The position numbers and the translations under genes are program-made. 64,000 nucleotides of DNA from Platerodrilus igneus (Eukaryota > Arthropoda > Insecta > Coleoptera > Lycidae), in contig JARFIW010001458.1 in NCBI GenBank assembly GCA_036346225.1, forward strand, positions 3,968,001-4,032,000, in the 5' to 3' direction. The notes beneath the pieces were generated by a model, which searched no databases, was not told where the DNA came from, and saw only the letters and a list, made by a program, of their open reading frames with translations. Of the stretch, positions 31,555 to 43,491 are shown piece by piece (the first letter of the stretch is position 1; each line of letters starts with the position of its first letter).

Positions 31555-31991
31555 TGTTGAAAATAAACGTAACACGGTTTAACGCTAGCGGTATTGCAAG
31601 CCGTTATATTTACTTTGACTTTAAGCGGGAGTTTCTAAATACATAAATAAAGCAAGTGATAATAAAGATACTTACTAAATTAGCGTAACTCCTAATGGAT
31701 GAACAGGAAACCACACAGCTGCTAGATTCAAAAAAGGGCACTCTTAATTAAAATAACTATTGATGGCGGCGGATGCGTTCTACAAGGTGGATGCTGATCT
31801 TTGGAACGGCGACACTAAATCATTACTTTATGCAATTGGAAACACCACCTTCACATTTAAGAACAATAACGTAACTAACAAATATAAATTGAACTTTTAA
31901 CACCTGCGAGTTATCAACTTGATAATATCAATATAACAAATCATTGCATTTTGTATTTTAAATATAAAATTAACTTTCTGGCTCCAACGCA
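31555..31991 (-). mobile_element. Candidate BEL/Pao 3' LTR (right arm, unit 2)
   Basis: Copy of 16,207-16,641 with the same inferred limits. Confidence 0.35.
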
Positions 31992-32169
31992 CCGCTCACC
32001 CAATACAATGTTTTGAGATTAAATATAAAAGCGAAAACACAAAAAACAGAAAAAAAACTTAAGGCGTTTATTAGTGTGACATAAATTCATCACATGTATA
32101 AAGTAACCTAAATAAAGCAATATCAAATTCAAAACAAAAAAAAAATTTATACTTCCAGGAACGAAAAAT

Positions 32170-33152
32170 AAATTAATAATCTAACAGCGGAAAGGCTGCC
32201 ACTTTACATAGAGGTCTAACATAGGCATCGTTACTAGTTTTAATTTTAGCAACCCTAACTATGCCGTCCTTGCCAGGATAAATCTCCAAAATTTTTCCAA
32301 GAGGTCAAAACAAGGGGAGGATATCACTAGTCTGCAATATAACAATATCACCAACTTTGATATTTGGTGGCTTTGCACCCCATTTTTCTAGAGGAGCTAG
32401 CGTGTGTAAACATTCTGTGGATCATCGCCGCCAAAATGACTGGGTATCTTGTTGGAGTAAATGATCGCGATCTACACTAGTCAGTTTAACATTTTCAAAG
32501 TCATTTTCTGGTGGGGCTAAAAGAGAGGAACCAATTTAAAAATGACCTGCAGTGAGATAATCAGTATCTTTATTTGCATCGGATAATAATAAACCTAGTG
32601 GACGACTATTCAATATTGCTTCTACACGTGTGATAACAGTAGTTATTTTTTCAATAGTAAAAACTAGTGGCTCTAAAAACTGTGCGACTGATGCTCGGCG
32701 GATTTTGACGCCCGATTTCCATAAGCTTCAAGATGAGGAGCCGCTGGTGAGTTAAAATTCCATTTAATTCCGTTATTTGAAAAATGATCAGCAATAGCGG
32801 TATCAGAATCTTTTAACATTATAAACATCGGCAAAATAATTGAATGCGCCTATAATATTGGTGCTGCAATCCAAAATATTTCTTGGCACAAACCTCTGCG
32901 AGCAACAAATATATCTATGGCAGCGAGAAATGCAAAAGTTGACAAACCCGATACAAATCCTAGATGTACCGCCGTAGTCGCCGAACAAACAAATATTGCC
33001 AAATAACCCGTAGATCGCGGAGCATTTCTTCTGTGACTTTCTTTGATGATCCAAGATACAGCAAAATCGATCCCTGTATTGCAGAACGGACGCGATTGCC
33101 GAACTCTAGCCTTCAGCAAATTCGCCATTTGGGGCACAAATGTTTGAGCTTT
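32170..33152 (-). pseudogene. BEL/Pao integrase, 3' half (right arm, unit 2)
   Basis: Copy of 16,820-17,793. Open frame 32,850-33,236 includes KAQTFVPQMANLLKARV, NTGIDF, YLAIFVCSATTAVHLGF and VARRGLCQEIF, then a frame break at the second catalytic box. Its first 28 residues are LTR-derived. Confidence 0.88.
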
Positions 33153-33991
33153 TGTTAAGGTAACTTTCTGAAATAGAGAGTTTCTGCAAGAAATTACTAC
33201 GCCCTTAATTGAAACCGCTAATTTAAACCATTCCACATGTTATTCTCCTAAATAATTCAAACTTAACAATCATTCAAGTATTAAAAACCGTCCTGCATGA
33301 AAATGTTCCTCAATACGTGAAATATACCCTATAAGCATTTATCAATTCGTTAGAAACCAACAAGCATTTGTCTCTACTAAACCCTTAGAATTCATCTTAA
33401 ACGATTTTAAATAATGTCTTTTTCTTGGAAATACGCGCCCGCTATGTTCATTGTTATTCCCTGAAAAGATTAAATGTGTTTGTTATTTGCTCGTATTTCT
33501 TGAAATTCCGAGTTGTTACATTTGCACGTGCTGATAGCAACGTCTTTCCTTATTAAATTATTCCAAGAATATTTATAGCGTTAATCTATAATCTTACAAA
33601 CCCTTGTTCTGCTCGAGTAGGTTTTACCTTGTATACATTTTCGCTTGCCTTCTCAGAATATTCTACACCAATATCGGTGGGAATCGTTTGATATTTTCCT
33701 CCATTATCTTCCTAGCTGTATAAATACGACAACTTTGAAAAGCTTTCTAAACTATTGTATGTTTTCCTACAAGTTCATAAAATAAATTTCTTTGTGACAG
33801 GTTTTCAATTCAATTTTATTTCTAGGTCTCCAACCCCACTCTCTGAAGTTTTTGAGCTAGTCCGAACTCTGATTCTTTTGAAGTTTAATTCTGTCCCTGT
33901 GTTTGGTTGCGGTATTCGGTGTAGGCAATTTTTCTACTACTTACTGTGATGCTTTCTTTCTTGTCCGCACAGAATATCGCAACACGTAACA
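33153..33991 (+). mobile_element. Element X 5' LTR (unit 2)
   Basis: TGTTAAGG ... ACGTAACA, 839 bp, nearly identical to 17,794-18,632 as part of the tandem duplication. The primer-binding site after it is damaged. Confidence 0.7.
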
Positions 33992-34690
33992 AAAGTTGGC
34001 ATAACGTGTCTTCCGATTTTCGATACTTGTTCTTTTACTTAATGTTGGTTCCAATTTCGTATTTGTTTTTTTACTTATTGTTGGCTTTGATTGTCGATAT
34101 CGTTCTTTTTACTTACTGTTGGCTTCGGTATTCAAAACCATTCTTAATGCTGTAGGCTACGATTTTCGAATCCCTTCTTCTACTTAAGGTGGGCTACGAT
34201 TTTCTAAACCTTCCTGTTGTTCTTAAGGTTTGCTTGATTTCTGAAACCGTATTTTTTGTAAGAGTTTGTTCTTGATTTTTGAAAACCTCTATTCATACTC
34301 AACACGTGGTCCTGAATTTTTCTGTACACATGCAGTACGAATCCTTTTTTTGTGGTTTTGATTCTAAGGTCTATGGAGGTGAACTCCGCACATCCGTGAT
34401 GAGTGCTTTTTCCATAGAGCGCGATGGTGCACTTCTTCACCACCCGCTCATTGTTTTCGATTACGATGCTGACCTCGCAGCAGTTAAAACTGTTATACAA
34501 AAGTTTCAATAATTCCTTGAGAAATTTGATGAAGACAAATCTTCACTTGCGTTTCAACGCATTAGTTCCCTGTGGATCCACGCAAGACGTCGTTGTATTA
34601 AGTTTTCTCCACTAAAAACGGATCACAAAATGCGCTGGGGATTACTTCAGACTTTAGACAATCTCCGCGAGTTATGTATCCCCCAATTTA

Positions 34691-34692
<2 letters not shown>

Positions 34693-34740
<48 letters not shown>
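34693..34740. repeat. (TA)n microsatellite (unit 2)
   Basis: Counterpart of 19,335-19,373, longer by about nine bases. Confidence 0.98.
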
Positions 34741-34743
<3 letters not shown>

Positions 34744-35409
34744 TAATAGAATCTAATAGGAATGATTAGAGATTGTTAAATAAATCATAAGTCAATTGCA
34801 ACAATGTAATACAAGGATAAACCAGACAGGTTATTAACAGTTCATGAGAACGGATATGCAACTTTGTATCCGAGACGACAGTGATGCGCAGGTGTCAGGT
34901 CACAGACGGTTAACATACCACAATTACCTAGAAATAAGATTGTTACAATGTAATAAAGTGTAGAATTAAAGGTAAAGCAGACATGAAATCTGCATATGAG
35001 GGGGCAGGAGATTATAAGAAGGCCGGGAGCTCAAGGCTCGTCAGTCAGTCTTCGAACTCCATACTTCGTTGTTCAAGCTATTCAATAGAGTCAGTCTGAG
35101 TACTACAGCTTTTGCATTGTTGTTTACCTAGACTGCTCGCCCAAGTACAATTAATTAATTATTTTCGATTTAAAGTTATTTTATACAGTTATTCAAAATT
35201 CCAGAATAATTTATGTTTAAGATAAATAGATTGCTAAGGGTTTGGAAACATTTTTTTAAAAAACATCGCTTCAAAGGTCCGAACCTTAACTCGCGTTGCT
35301 TTCAAAACAAAAATAGAAAATTTCCGTCACGCTACTACTTCGGTAGCTATTTCTGATTCTAGTCACATTTTTTCTGCTGAACCAGATTTTACTTACAACT
35401 CCACTACAA

Positions 35410-35811
35410 TTGAGGAAAATACTCTTACTCCACATGATGAAACTGTTAAGATTCTTCCTACGCCTACGGGTATATCAAATACTTCTTCTGTACTTTCTGC
35501 TGTTCCTATTCCTGTATCTACTTTTACTCGTGCGGTCAAATGCTTTAATTGCGACAAACCAGGTCATGTTTTTACACGTTGTACTCGTCCTCAAATACAC
35601 TATTGCAATGGTTGCGGGCATAAGGGAGTTTATCGCCGCAACTGTTCGAACTGTCATCCTACTACTAATAGGTTTCCGAATAATACTTCAAATTCTGTTT
35701 TCAGTTCTAGGAGTCAAATTTCTTCTGCTTCTAATTCTACGGTCTTTTTTGTACCTTATTCAGGTCATCCTCCTACTACTGTCAAAACATACCCTTCTTC
35801 GGCAAATATAA
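35410..35811 (+). pseudogene. Element X gag, zinc-knuckle region (unit 2)
   Basis: The relevant frame reads RAVKCFNCDKPGHVFTRC and YCNGCGHKGVYRRNCSNC at 35,541-35,657: one canonical CX2CX4HX4C knuckle and one variant. The longest ATG-initiated frame here is a different, Leu-rich frame that I judge spurious. Downstream of 35,701 the sequence is unique to unit 2 and leads to the repeat-rich segment. Confidence 0.65.
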
Positions 35812-36068
35812 TTCAAACAAAATTTCTTCCGTTTCTAGTTCTACATCTCTTCTGTACCTCCTCCTGCTTGTCAAACTATCATTACATCATATTCTTTTCA
35901 GTCATATGTGTCTTCAAACTATAATATTGATTTCTACGACTATCACTTCCTCCTCAGACTGAATCTCTTTCACTATTGAAACCCATACTGCAAATTAGTG
36001 ACTTACAAGTAGCAACTCAAGAGTTTATTCCTGCTTTCTTAAATTATTCTTCTTAAGAAATTTTCATT

Positions 36069-36614
36069 ATGTCTGCAATCGCAGATGTAGCTAAAGTGAC
36101 GATAACTTCTAATTCTGTCACAGAAGGTCCTCTTAAAGTTCACAAACCTGTATCTTTAATGCTTGTTGTTATTGTTGTCAAAAATTTGCCTGTTCCTGTT
36201 TCGGTATCTGCTGTTGTCGAGAAGGCAGTTCCTATTATAGCCGAAGGTTTGCCTACTTGTACTTCTTTAGCTGACGTTGCTGAAACGCTACATGCTTTAA
36301 TTACTTTTTCCAATGTTGACAAAGGTCAACCTAATTCTACTTCTTTATCTAATGTCGATAAAAGTATACTTGCTCCTATTTCTTTTTCTAGTGTTGACGA
36401 ACTTCAACCTGATGCTGTTCCTCCTGACAGAGTTGTTGCTGATTCTACTCCTCTATCGAAGGTTAATGAAATTCCACCTGATGTTCCTTTATCTAATGTT
36501 GACAAAGTTTTTCTTGATGCTGCTCCTATTTCTAATGTTGGCAAAGGTCAACCTAGTTCTGTTCGTTCTTCTAACGTAGCTGAAAAGTTCCCTGAATTCT
36601 GTTTCTCTTTGTGA
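36069..36614 (+). CDS. Repeat-rich Gag C-terminal segment of element X
   Basis: 181 codons with seven variants of a short phrase (FSNVDKG, LSNVDKS, FSSVDEL, LSKVNEI, LSNVDKV, ISNVGKG, SSNVAEK) spaced about 18-24 residues, separated by Pro/Ser/Asp linkers. No enzyme motif. A frameshifted continuation (36,615-36,850, with FSTVDFLK and PPRLLQPRTTTTTPP) follows. The same protein, diverged, is encoded at 52,388-53,541 on the minus strand, which argues that the frame was once selected. Confidence 0.5.
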   Translation: MSAIADVAKVTITSNSVTEGPLKVHKPVSLMLVVIVVKNLPVPVSVSAVVEKAVPIIAEGLPTCTSLADVAETLHALITFSNVDKGQPNSTSLSNVDKSILAPISFSSVDELQPDAVPPDRVVADSTPLSKVNEIPPDVPLSNVDKVFLDAAPISNVGKGQPSSVRSSNVAEKFPEFCFSL

Positions 36615-37109
36615 GGTTGATACTCTTACAGCCAACATCCTTTTTCTAACGTTGATACTATGACAGCCCATAATGCTACTTTTTCTACCGTTGACTTTCT
36701 TAAAATCAATACTAAAAACATACGGTTTTCTCCCATGAGGCATACTGAGTTTCCTAAACCTCAACCGCCACGACTTCTTCAACCGCGTACTACAACTACT
36801 ACACCCCCTGTTGTTCTTGTTTTGTGGGAGACTGCCAAAAAGGGGTAGCAGTATTTTATACTGAATTAAAACCTGAAAGTGCAAGTCGGCAAAATTCTAA
36901 TGTTCTTGATCTTGCTTCATTCTGCTTCTGACGACGCCAGTGCCTTAAACCTCATTACAAGTCTTGTGCGTCCCCAATTCTTATGCTTACTCTGCGTTTT
37001 CTTAAGATTCGATTTCTCGACTTTACTTTTACCTGTGCTCTAAACAAATTTTCTTGTTCTAATTGGTTTTTTATTGGTCATTATTCTCTTCTTATCATTC
37101 TGCCTGGAC

Positions 37110-37210
37110 ACTACTCACCCAACCCCGTGTGGATCCAGGATTAAAATAGCCCCATGGTAAGACTGGCCTGTCGTAAGAGGGGACTAAAGGGGTCCAACAC
37201 ACACACACAC
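37110..37210 (+). repeat. ~90-bp conserved motif with (CA)n tail, copy 1
   Basis: CCGTGTGGATCCAGGATTA ... CTGTCGTAAGAGGGGACTAAA, then (CA)n. It resembles the 3' ends of arthropod SINE/LINE families (from memory). Further copies at 37,262-37,352 and, inverted, 52,083-52,170. Confidence 0.6.
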
Positions 37211-37261
37211 ACTTTTTGCACACACCTTTCTACTTGGTTATCTTTTATTTGTTTTTTTTTG

Positions 37262-37352
37262 TACTCCAAGCTCGTGTGGGTCCGGGATTAGAATTGCCCC
37301 ATGGCAAGACCTACCTATTGTAGAAGGCAACTAAAGCGGTTCAAAAGACACA
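37262..37352 (+). repeat. ~90-bp conserved motif with (CA)n tail, copy 2
   Basis: CTCGTGTGGGTCCGGGATTA ... GAAGGCAACTAAAG, then CACACA. About 20 percent different from copy 1 and 60 bp downstream of it, so a local duplication or a second insertion. Confidence 0.55.
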
Positions 37353-38051
37353 CACTTACTTTTGTTCTTGCTTGTTTTTGTTTGTCCTCTTCTTGCAGTT
37401 TTGGTGCTGCTTTCTTGTTTTTTTTTAGTTTTAGTTTTACTTTTTGATTCACTTTCCTTTCCCTATCCTTTTGTTGGTTTTCTTACTGTTAGTTCTTATA
37501 CGTACTTTATAAAAATTTTTGATCCACTTCCTATGGTAGGTGTTTTCTAGTCGACTTTCGGCTTAGTTAGCAATTATTTTCTTCAGTTCTTCGTTTAATG
37601 CGATTTTTTGGTACCACAGCTTAAAGTGCTTTAATTTTTTTCTATCCAGCATCCTTGTTGTTTCTTGGCTTACTTTGAGGTTTGACAGTTATTGTCTCGT
37701 TTTGGCTTGTACTGTTGGTTTTTTTCCTCGTTCGCGTTCTTACTTTTTGGGTTTTTGCGAGAAACCAATTTCTTTTCTTGAGGTTGAAGACTTTACTGTT
37801 ACTTTACTAGAGATGTCGGTCCTCCGACGACTTTTCTTTAGTGTTTGAGCGTTTCTTGCAGTTTTTGTAAGCGAATTTTCTTTTAGTTCATTCTATTGGT
37901 GTATATTGGGCTTTCGAGCCGGATATAAGTTAATTTTTGTTGGTTTTTTGGTTTTTCTTTGAGATTTCTCAAACGAATTTTTTCTGTTTTTGCTTTTTAT
38001 TAATACTGTACTGCCTACTTTGTTGCTTCTGCTTCCTACCGTTTAATTTTG

Positions 38052-38065
38052 CTAGAAGAGGAACT
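38052..38065 (+). promoter_or_regulatory. Polypurine tract of element X
   Basis: TAGAAGAGGAACT lies directly before the TG of the 3' LTR, in an otherwise pyrimidine-rich region. This fits a plus-strand primer tract. Confidence 0.55.
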
Positions 38066-39471
38066 TGTTACGGTAACTTTCGGAAATAAACAGACTCTGC
38101 AAGGAATTACAATGCCCATAATTGAAACCGCTTATCTAAACCCCTCGTTTTGTTATTCTCCCAAATAGTCCAAACTTAACAAATATTTAAGTACTAAAAA
38201 CTGTCCTGTATAATGTTTTTCAATACGTAAGATGTACCCTATAAGCATTTATCAGTTTGTTACGAACAAACAAGCATTTGCCTCTACTAAGCCCTTTGAA
38301 TTTTTTGAAATATTTGCTTCTTAAACTATTTTAAATAATGTCTCCTCAGAAATACGTGTACATTATATTCATTAGTTATTTATTAAAAAGATTAAATGCT
38401 TAAATGTGTTTGTTATTTGCTCGTATTTCTTGAAATTCCGTGTTGTTGTATTTGGACGTATTCGTAGCATCGTCTTTCCTTATTAAATTGTTTTAAGGAT
38501 ATTTATAGCGTAGATCGATAATCTTACACACTTCTGTGCTGCTTAAGAAATCTAGGCCACTTTACATGTTTTACCGTGGTTTGATTTGTCTATATCGCAG
38601 GGGCATTTTAAAATATAGCTTACTTCCCCTGCAACCAACGAAATTCAATAGCATTAATTATCCTAGTTTGTTTTCTAAATTCTAGGAAGTTTTTGCCGTT
38701 GTATATATTTTCGCTTGCCTTCTCAAAATATTCTACACCAATATCGGTGGGAATGGTTTGATGTTTTCCCTTCATGATTTTAAAAGCTGTATAAATACGA
38801 TGCCAACTTTGAAAAACTCTCCTAACTATTCGACAGCTCTGCATTATTCGGCAGCTGTTATTAATTCGACTGCTCTTTTAGCGTTGTAGAGTCGCGATCT
38901 TAAAATGTGCTAATGCAGTATCTTAAAGTTAGTCCAGCCCCTATCTGCATTTTGCGAGATGGCACTCGAAAGAAGATAACTCCAGGTACAATATGTTTTC
39001 GGTTTACTTTATTTTGTGTTTCTATTCTGGAAGCTATATAATTGCTTTCAAATACTTTTACAATACATTACAGACTGACGATATCGCACGCTTAATTATG
39101 TGTAAATTACGGTAAGTATTTCAAAGCGTTTAGAGCGCTTTTCTACTGTTAACTTTTTACTGTTTAAATTCATGTGAACGTCTAATAATGGAGGGTTTAA
39201 GGTATTAATGATACGGGATGCACTTCCTACAGAATGGGTTTACTGACTATATTATTATTTCGATATTTCTTATACATATTTAAGGTTGGAACATATTGTA
39301 AATATGCTTGTAATTAAATAGTAAGATTTTGTGCTTGATATTTTTCTATGTAGACTGTATACTGTATGTTATGTAAATTTACGCTTTATGTACATCACGT
39401 TGTAACAAACGATTCCGCAACTTACTGTGCTGTGTTCTTTCTTGTCCGCACAGAATACCGCAACACGTAAC
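38066..39471 (+). mobile_element. Element X 3' LTR, diverged
   Basis: Starts TGTTACGGTAAC and ends CGCAACACGTAAC, aligning with 17,794-18,632 at both ends and in the middle (for example ACACCAATATCGGTGGGAAT). It is 0.57 kb longer because of extra blocks around 38,540-38,690 and 38,830-39,420. It runs directly into BEL sequence at 39,480 without a recognisable target duplication. Confidence 0.6.
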
Positions 39472-39479
39472 GGAGACTT

Positions 39480-40235
39480 AGAGGTTCTAAAATTCTGTGC
39501 AACTGATGCTTGGCGGATTTTACGATCGATTCCCATAAACCTCCAAAATGAGGAGCCGCTGGTGAGTTAAAATTTCATTTAATTCCGTTATTTGATAAAT
39601 GATCAGCAATAGCGATATTAGAATCTTTTAACATTTTATAAACATCGGAGAAATAATTGGATGCGCCTCTAAAATTGGTGCCACAATCACAAAATATTTC
39701 TTGGCACAAACCTCTGCGAGCAACAAATCTATCTAAGACAGCAAAAAATGCGTGAGTTGAGAAAGTCGATACAAATCCTAGATGTACCTCTTTAGTCGCT
39801 AGACATACAAATATTGCCAAATAACCCTTGAACCGCGGAACATATCTTCTGTCTTTCTTTGATGATCCAAGATCCAGCACAATTGATTCTTGTGTACTAG
39901 AACGGACGCGATTGCTGAACTCTAACCTTCGGCAACTTTGCCACTTAGAGTACAAATGTTTGAGCCTTTAATTTATAACAGCAGATGCATTTATAAATAC
40001 AGTGACATATTAATTGACGAATTCCTGGAATCTAATATTGACGTCAAATAAGTGATTGCATTAGACGCGCACCTCCGTGTAATGTTATTTTATGCGCATA
40101 ATCACATATCAAGGCCGCTAGATGAAAATCTCTGAGAACTAATAAGGAATGTTTTGCGTCATAGGGGAGAACCGTATTTACAAAACGACCTCCCACCCTG
40201 AGGATACCCCGATCATCTAGAAACGGGTCAATTTA
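39480..40235 (-). pseudogene. BEL/Pao integrase with zinc-binding domain
   Basis: Independent BEL copy. On the minus strand: DPFLDDRGILRVGGRF, YAHKITLHGGARLMQSLI (His part), CICCYKLKAQTF (Cys pair), then after a break FKGYLAIFVCLATKEVHLGF, DCGTNFRGASNYF and LKDSNIAIADHLSNNGIKWN. Two in-frame stops near 40,050 and 40,060 and a frameshift near 39,955. It keeps the region that element X interrupts in the other copies. Its upstream end is cut by the R1-clade element at about 40,240. Confidence 0.88.
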
Positions 40236-40248
40236 GAGAATTAGAATT

Positions 40249-42139
40249 TAATGTAGAGAAGGAATGATAACTGGGAAGAGGACACACAAGAACAAATACG
40301 CAAACGACAAAGAGTCACCGAACGAAACGCGAATGGTAATACACCATGGAATAGAACACAGGACGACGTAACACCTTTCACTGAGGACGAGATTAGACAC
40401 GCTATTCGTTCAAGTAAAAACAAAAAAGCTCCTGGGCCAGACGGGATCCAGGCAGAAATCACAAAGGCACTAGACACCAAACTCACGTCGAAACTTACTA
40501 AACTGTACAACGAATGTCTAAGACAAACAAAGTTTCCAAACTGCTGGAAGCAAGCAGACGTAATCATACTCTCTAAAAACCGAGAAAAAGACCCGAAAAA
40601 TCCGGGTTTGCATCGCCCCATCTGCCTTCTAGACTCGCTCGGGAAGACTTTCGAGCGACTACTGTGTACGAGAATGCAAGAACATCGGAAGACGAAAGGC
40701 ATGCACCCGGCGCAGTACGGATTTAGACAAGGACGATCAACCGAAGACGCCGTAAACAAAGCCATAAACTCTGCAACCACTTCAAATAAAAAATACGTGG
40801 CCCTAATCATGATAGACATAGAAGGAGCCTTCAACAACTTATGGTGGCCAACACTGTTCCATAGGCTAATCGAAATACAATGTCCAAAACAACTACATCA
40901 TACCTTCAGAAGCTATTGCCAGGATAGACTTGTAACATTGTCTGGTACTAAAAACATTACAAAATCAATCACCAAAGGATGCCCACAGGGGTCAGTCTGC
41001 GGTCCCATGTTTTGGGACATTGCGACTGAGGAGCTTTTGGAGCAGCTGGAAACCGCAAATGAGGTGAGGTCCGTAGTAGCTTATGCGGACATCTTGTTGG
41101 TTGTGGAAGGAGGTTCCAGAAATGAACTACAGCACAATGCAAACACCGCATTGAACAAAACCCTAGAATGGTGCAACGCAAATAAGATGACGATAGCACA
41201 TGACAAAACAACTTATATGATAGTTAAAGGTTCTCTAGAAAGAAACCTTATTATTAAACTGAACAGAGGCAGAATACGAAGAACACGGGAAGCCAAATAC
41301 CTCGGGCTAACCCTTGATGAAAAACTGAACTACGAAAAACACATTGCCACAGTGACAGCAGGTGCCAGTAAAGCTATGCAATGCATAGCAACTCTTGCAC
41401 AACGTAGGTACAATATTCCTCTAAACTGTGTAAGATTAAACTTATCCAGCGTACTTGCAGCAATAATAAGCCATGCAGCGAGCACCTGGGCAACCAGATT
41501 ACATCTAGTAAAACCCAAACAAAAAGTCAACAGTGCCCAAAGGGGGGTACTAATAAGACTTACTGGAGCATACCGGACCGTATCACATGACGCCCTCTAT
41601 GTGATATTAGGAGTCCTCCCTCTTGATCTATATATCAGGAAGAGAGCGGCGACATACTGGTTAAAAAACAACGAACCAGAAAAAGTCCGGGAAATCCTAA
41701 AAGTAACATCAGAAATTCAGATAAAAAGGAAATTCAGGACACAATACTAACTGAGTGGCAAGATAGATGGAACCAGAGCACAAATGGGAGGAGGGTATAC
41801 GCACTAGTCCCAAACATCCGAGACAGACTAAACTGTCACCCCTTGGTCCCCTCACAAGGCCTCATTCATTTTCTCACGGGGCATGGTCCTTATCCAACCT
41901 ACAGGAACCGCTTCGACTTCCAAGACAACAACAACTGCACATGTGGTAAGGTGGGGACACCGGAACATCTGGTGTTCCACTGCACTGTACTGCAACAGGA
42001 CCTAGGAATGGACAGGACAATTCTACGGGACATACCCCTCTCTGACATGCTCTGGAACGAAAACATATTTCCTGACCTAAACAGAATCACTCACCAACCT
42101 ACTACTATACTACACCAAAGGTACACAAGCGGACTCTGA
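40249..42139 (+). pseudogene. R1-clade non-LTR retrotransposon ORF2, 5'-truncated
   Basis: Long frame 40,249-41,750, then a frameshift, then to 42,139. RT motifs: KNKKAPGPDGIQAEI, LHRPICLLDSLGKTFERLL, QYGFRQGRSTEDAV, MIDIEGAFNNLWW, GCPQGSVCGPMFWD. The catalytic box reads YADI at 41,082-41,093, with the second Asp replaced by Ile (ATC at 41,091), so the RT is dead. After YLGLTLDEKLNYEKHI comes the C-terminal zinc motif CTCGKVGTPEHLVFHC typical of R1/Jockey-group elements. The endonuclease is missing. No ATG at the start because the element is truncated by insertion into BEL. Confidence 0.88.
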
Positions 42140-43451
42140 CACAACACACACAAACACCATACAAATCCCACACATCACAAATACCACAAACACGCATCAC
42201 ACAAAACACAGAAGTTTGACGTAACGCATCGAACGTGCAATACAAAAGCACAATCCACCCAACACACATGGGGACCGACAGCAAACAAACGGCATTCTCC
42301 CAAGGACATACCAGGAACTACGTGTCTCCTGAAGATCTACCAGAAGGCTCGTGAATCCTGACGACCGGGAGTGATACCAGTGAAAACGAAGTGAAAATAG
42401 TGAAAACGTCAAAAGTGCGGCAAACGTACCTCAAACACAAGTTTCCCCCAGAACACTTATTAGCATTAGAATACTAACATTAGTAGGATAAAGACTCAAT
42501 ACTAACCATCTAAAATAAAAAATACAACTAACTAAAATAAACAAGAGAAAATACTAATTCGTAATTGCTTTAAGAAATCTAACCTTAGCTTCAGTAACGT
42601 AATGTTTATATTTCCAATGTTGTAGCGCAACTAAAAATTACTACAGGGAAAATATTCTGACAACATAATTACAACACGTCAGCACGACAAAATACACACA
42701 AACACGCACACGCACACGCACAAGCACACACACACACAACAGAGACTGTACGTGGCCTCCCTGGTTTCCGGCTGCCGACAACCAGGACACGTACAGGAAC
42801 GCGTACTTCTCGGTTTCTGATTTCCGGCTACCGGCGGTTGGAAACCGGGAGAGGGAAACAGTCCCAAGAACCTCATCACAGACATAAGCACACGCACACA
42901 CAAACATGAAAACAATAAACACACACACCATTATAGCACACCGGCACGACAAAACACATACAAACACGCACGTACACGTACCTGCACGCACACGCATACG
43001 ACACAGATATATACATACACGCGCACACATACACACCAGGGACTGTACGTGGTTCCCCTGGTTTCCGGCTGCCCACGGCCAGGAAACGTACAGGAATGCG
43101 AACCTTTCGGTTTTTGATTTCCGGCTGCCGGAGGTCGGAAGCTGGGAAGGACAACAGTCCCAAGGACAACACCACAGACAGAAACACACACACACACGCA
43201 CCCTCACGCGCGCACAGACACAAACACACAAACACACACGCACACATACACATACACACCAGGAACTGTACGTGGTCCCCCTGGTTTCCGACTGCCGACG
43301 GCCAGGACACGTACAGGAATGCGTACTTCTCGGTTTTTGATTTCCGGCTGCCGACAGTCGGAAGCTGAGAAGGAAAGCAGTCCCAAGGACATTACCACAG
43401 ACAGAAACACACACACACACACATTCACGCACCCACACGCGCGCACAGACA

Positions 43452-43491
<40 letters not shown>

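Larger units (their letters stand above)
20340..35701 (+). repeat. Tandem duplication, unit 2
   Basis: Second copy. It ends where element X gag continues into sequence not present in unit 1 (TTCTGTTTTC then AGTTCTAGG). About 257 bp shorter than unit 1, mostly because unit 1 has extra bases in 13.26-16.2 kb. Confidence 0.95.
36850..38051 (+). other. Pyrimidine-rich 3' untranslated tract of element X
   Basis: T-rich on this strand, no credible gene. It includes two copies of a ~90-bp motif ending in CA repeats (37,110-37,210 and 37,262-37,352). The corresponding stretch of the second element X copy (51,100-52,380, minus) is alignable, including the phrase GCGAATTTTCTTTT and the CGAGCCGGAT motif. 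Confidence 0.5.
33153..39471 (+). mobile_element. Element X: gag-only LTR retrotransposon
   Basis: LTR, primer-binding-site remnant, Gag frames with zinc knuckles, repetitive acidic/hydrophobic segment, pyrimidine-rich tract, PPT (38,052-38,065), 3' LTR. The internal region is only 4.1 kb and no protease, RT or integrase motif is seen in any frame, so it would depend on another element's Pol. The LTRs are strongly diverged and differ by large indels, so the copy is old. A partial second copy is at 51,070-53,570. Confidence 0.6.
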
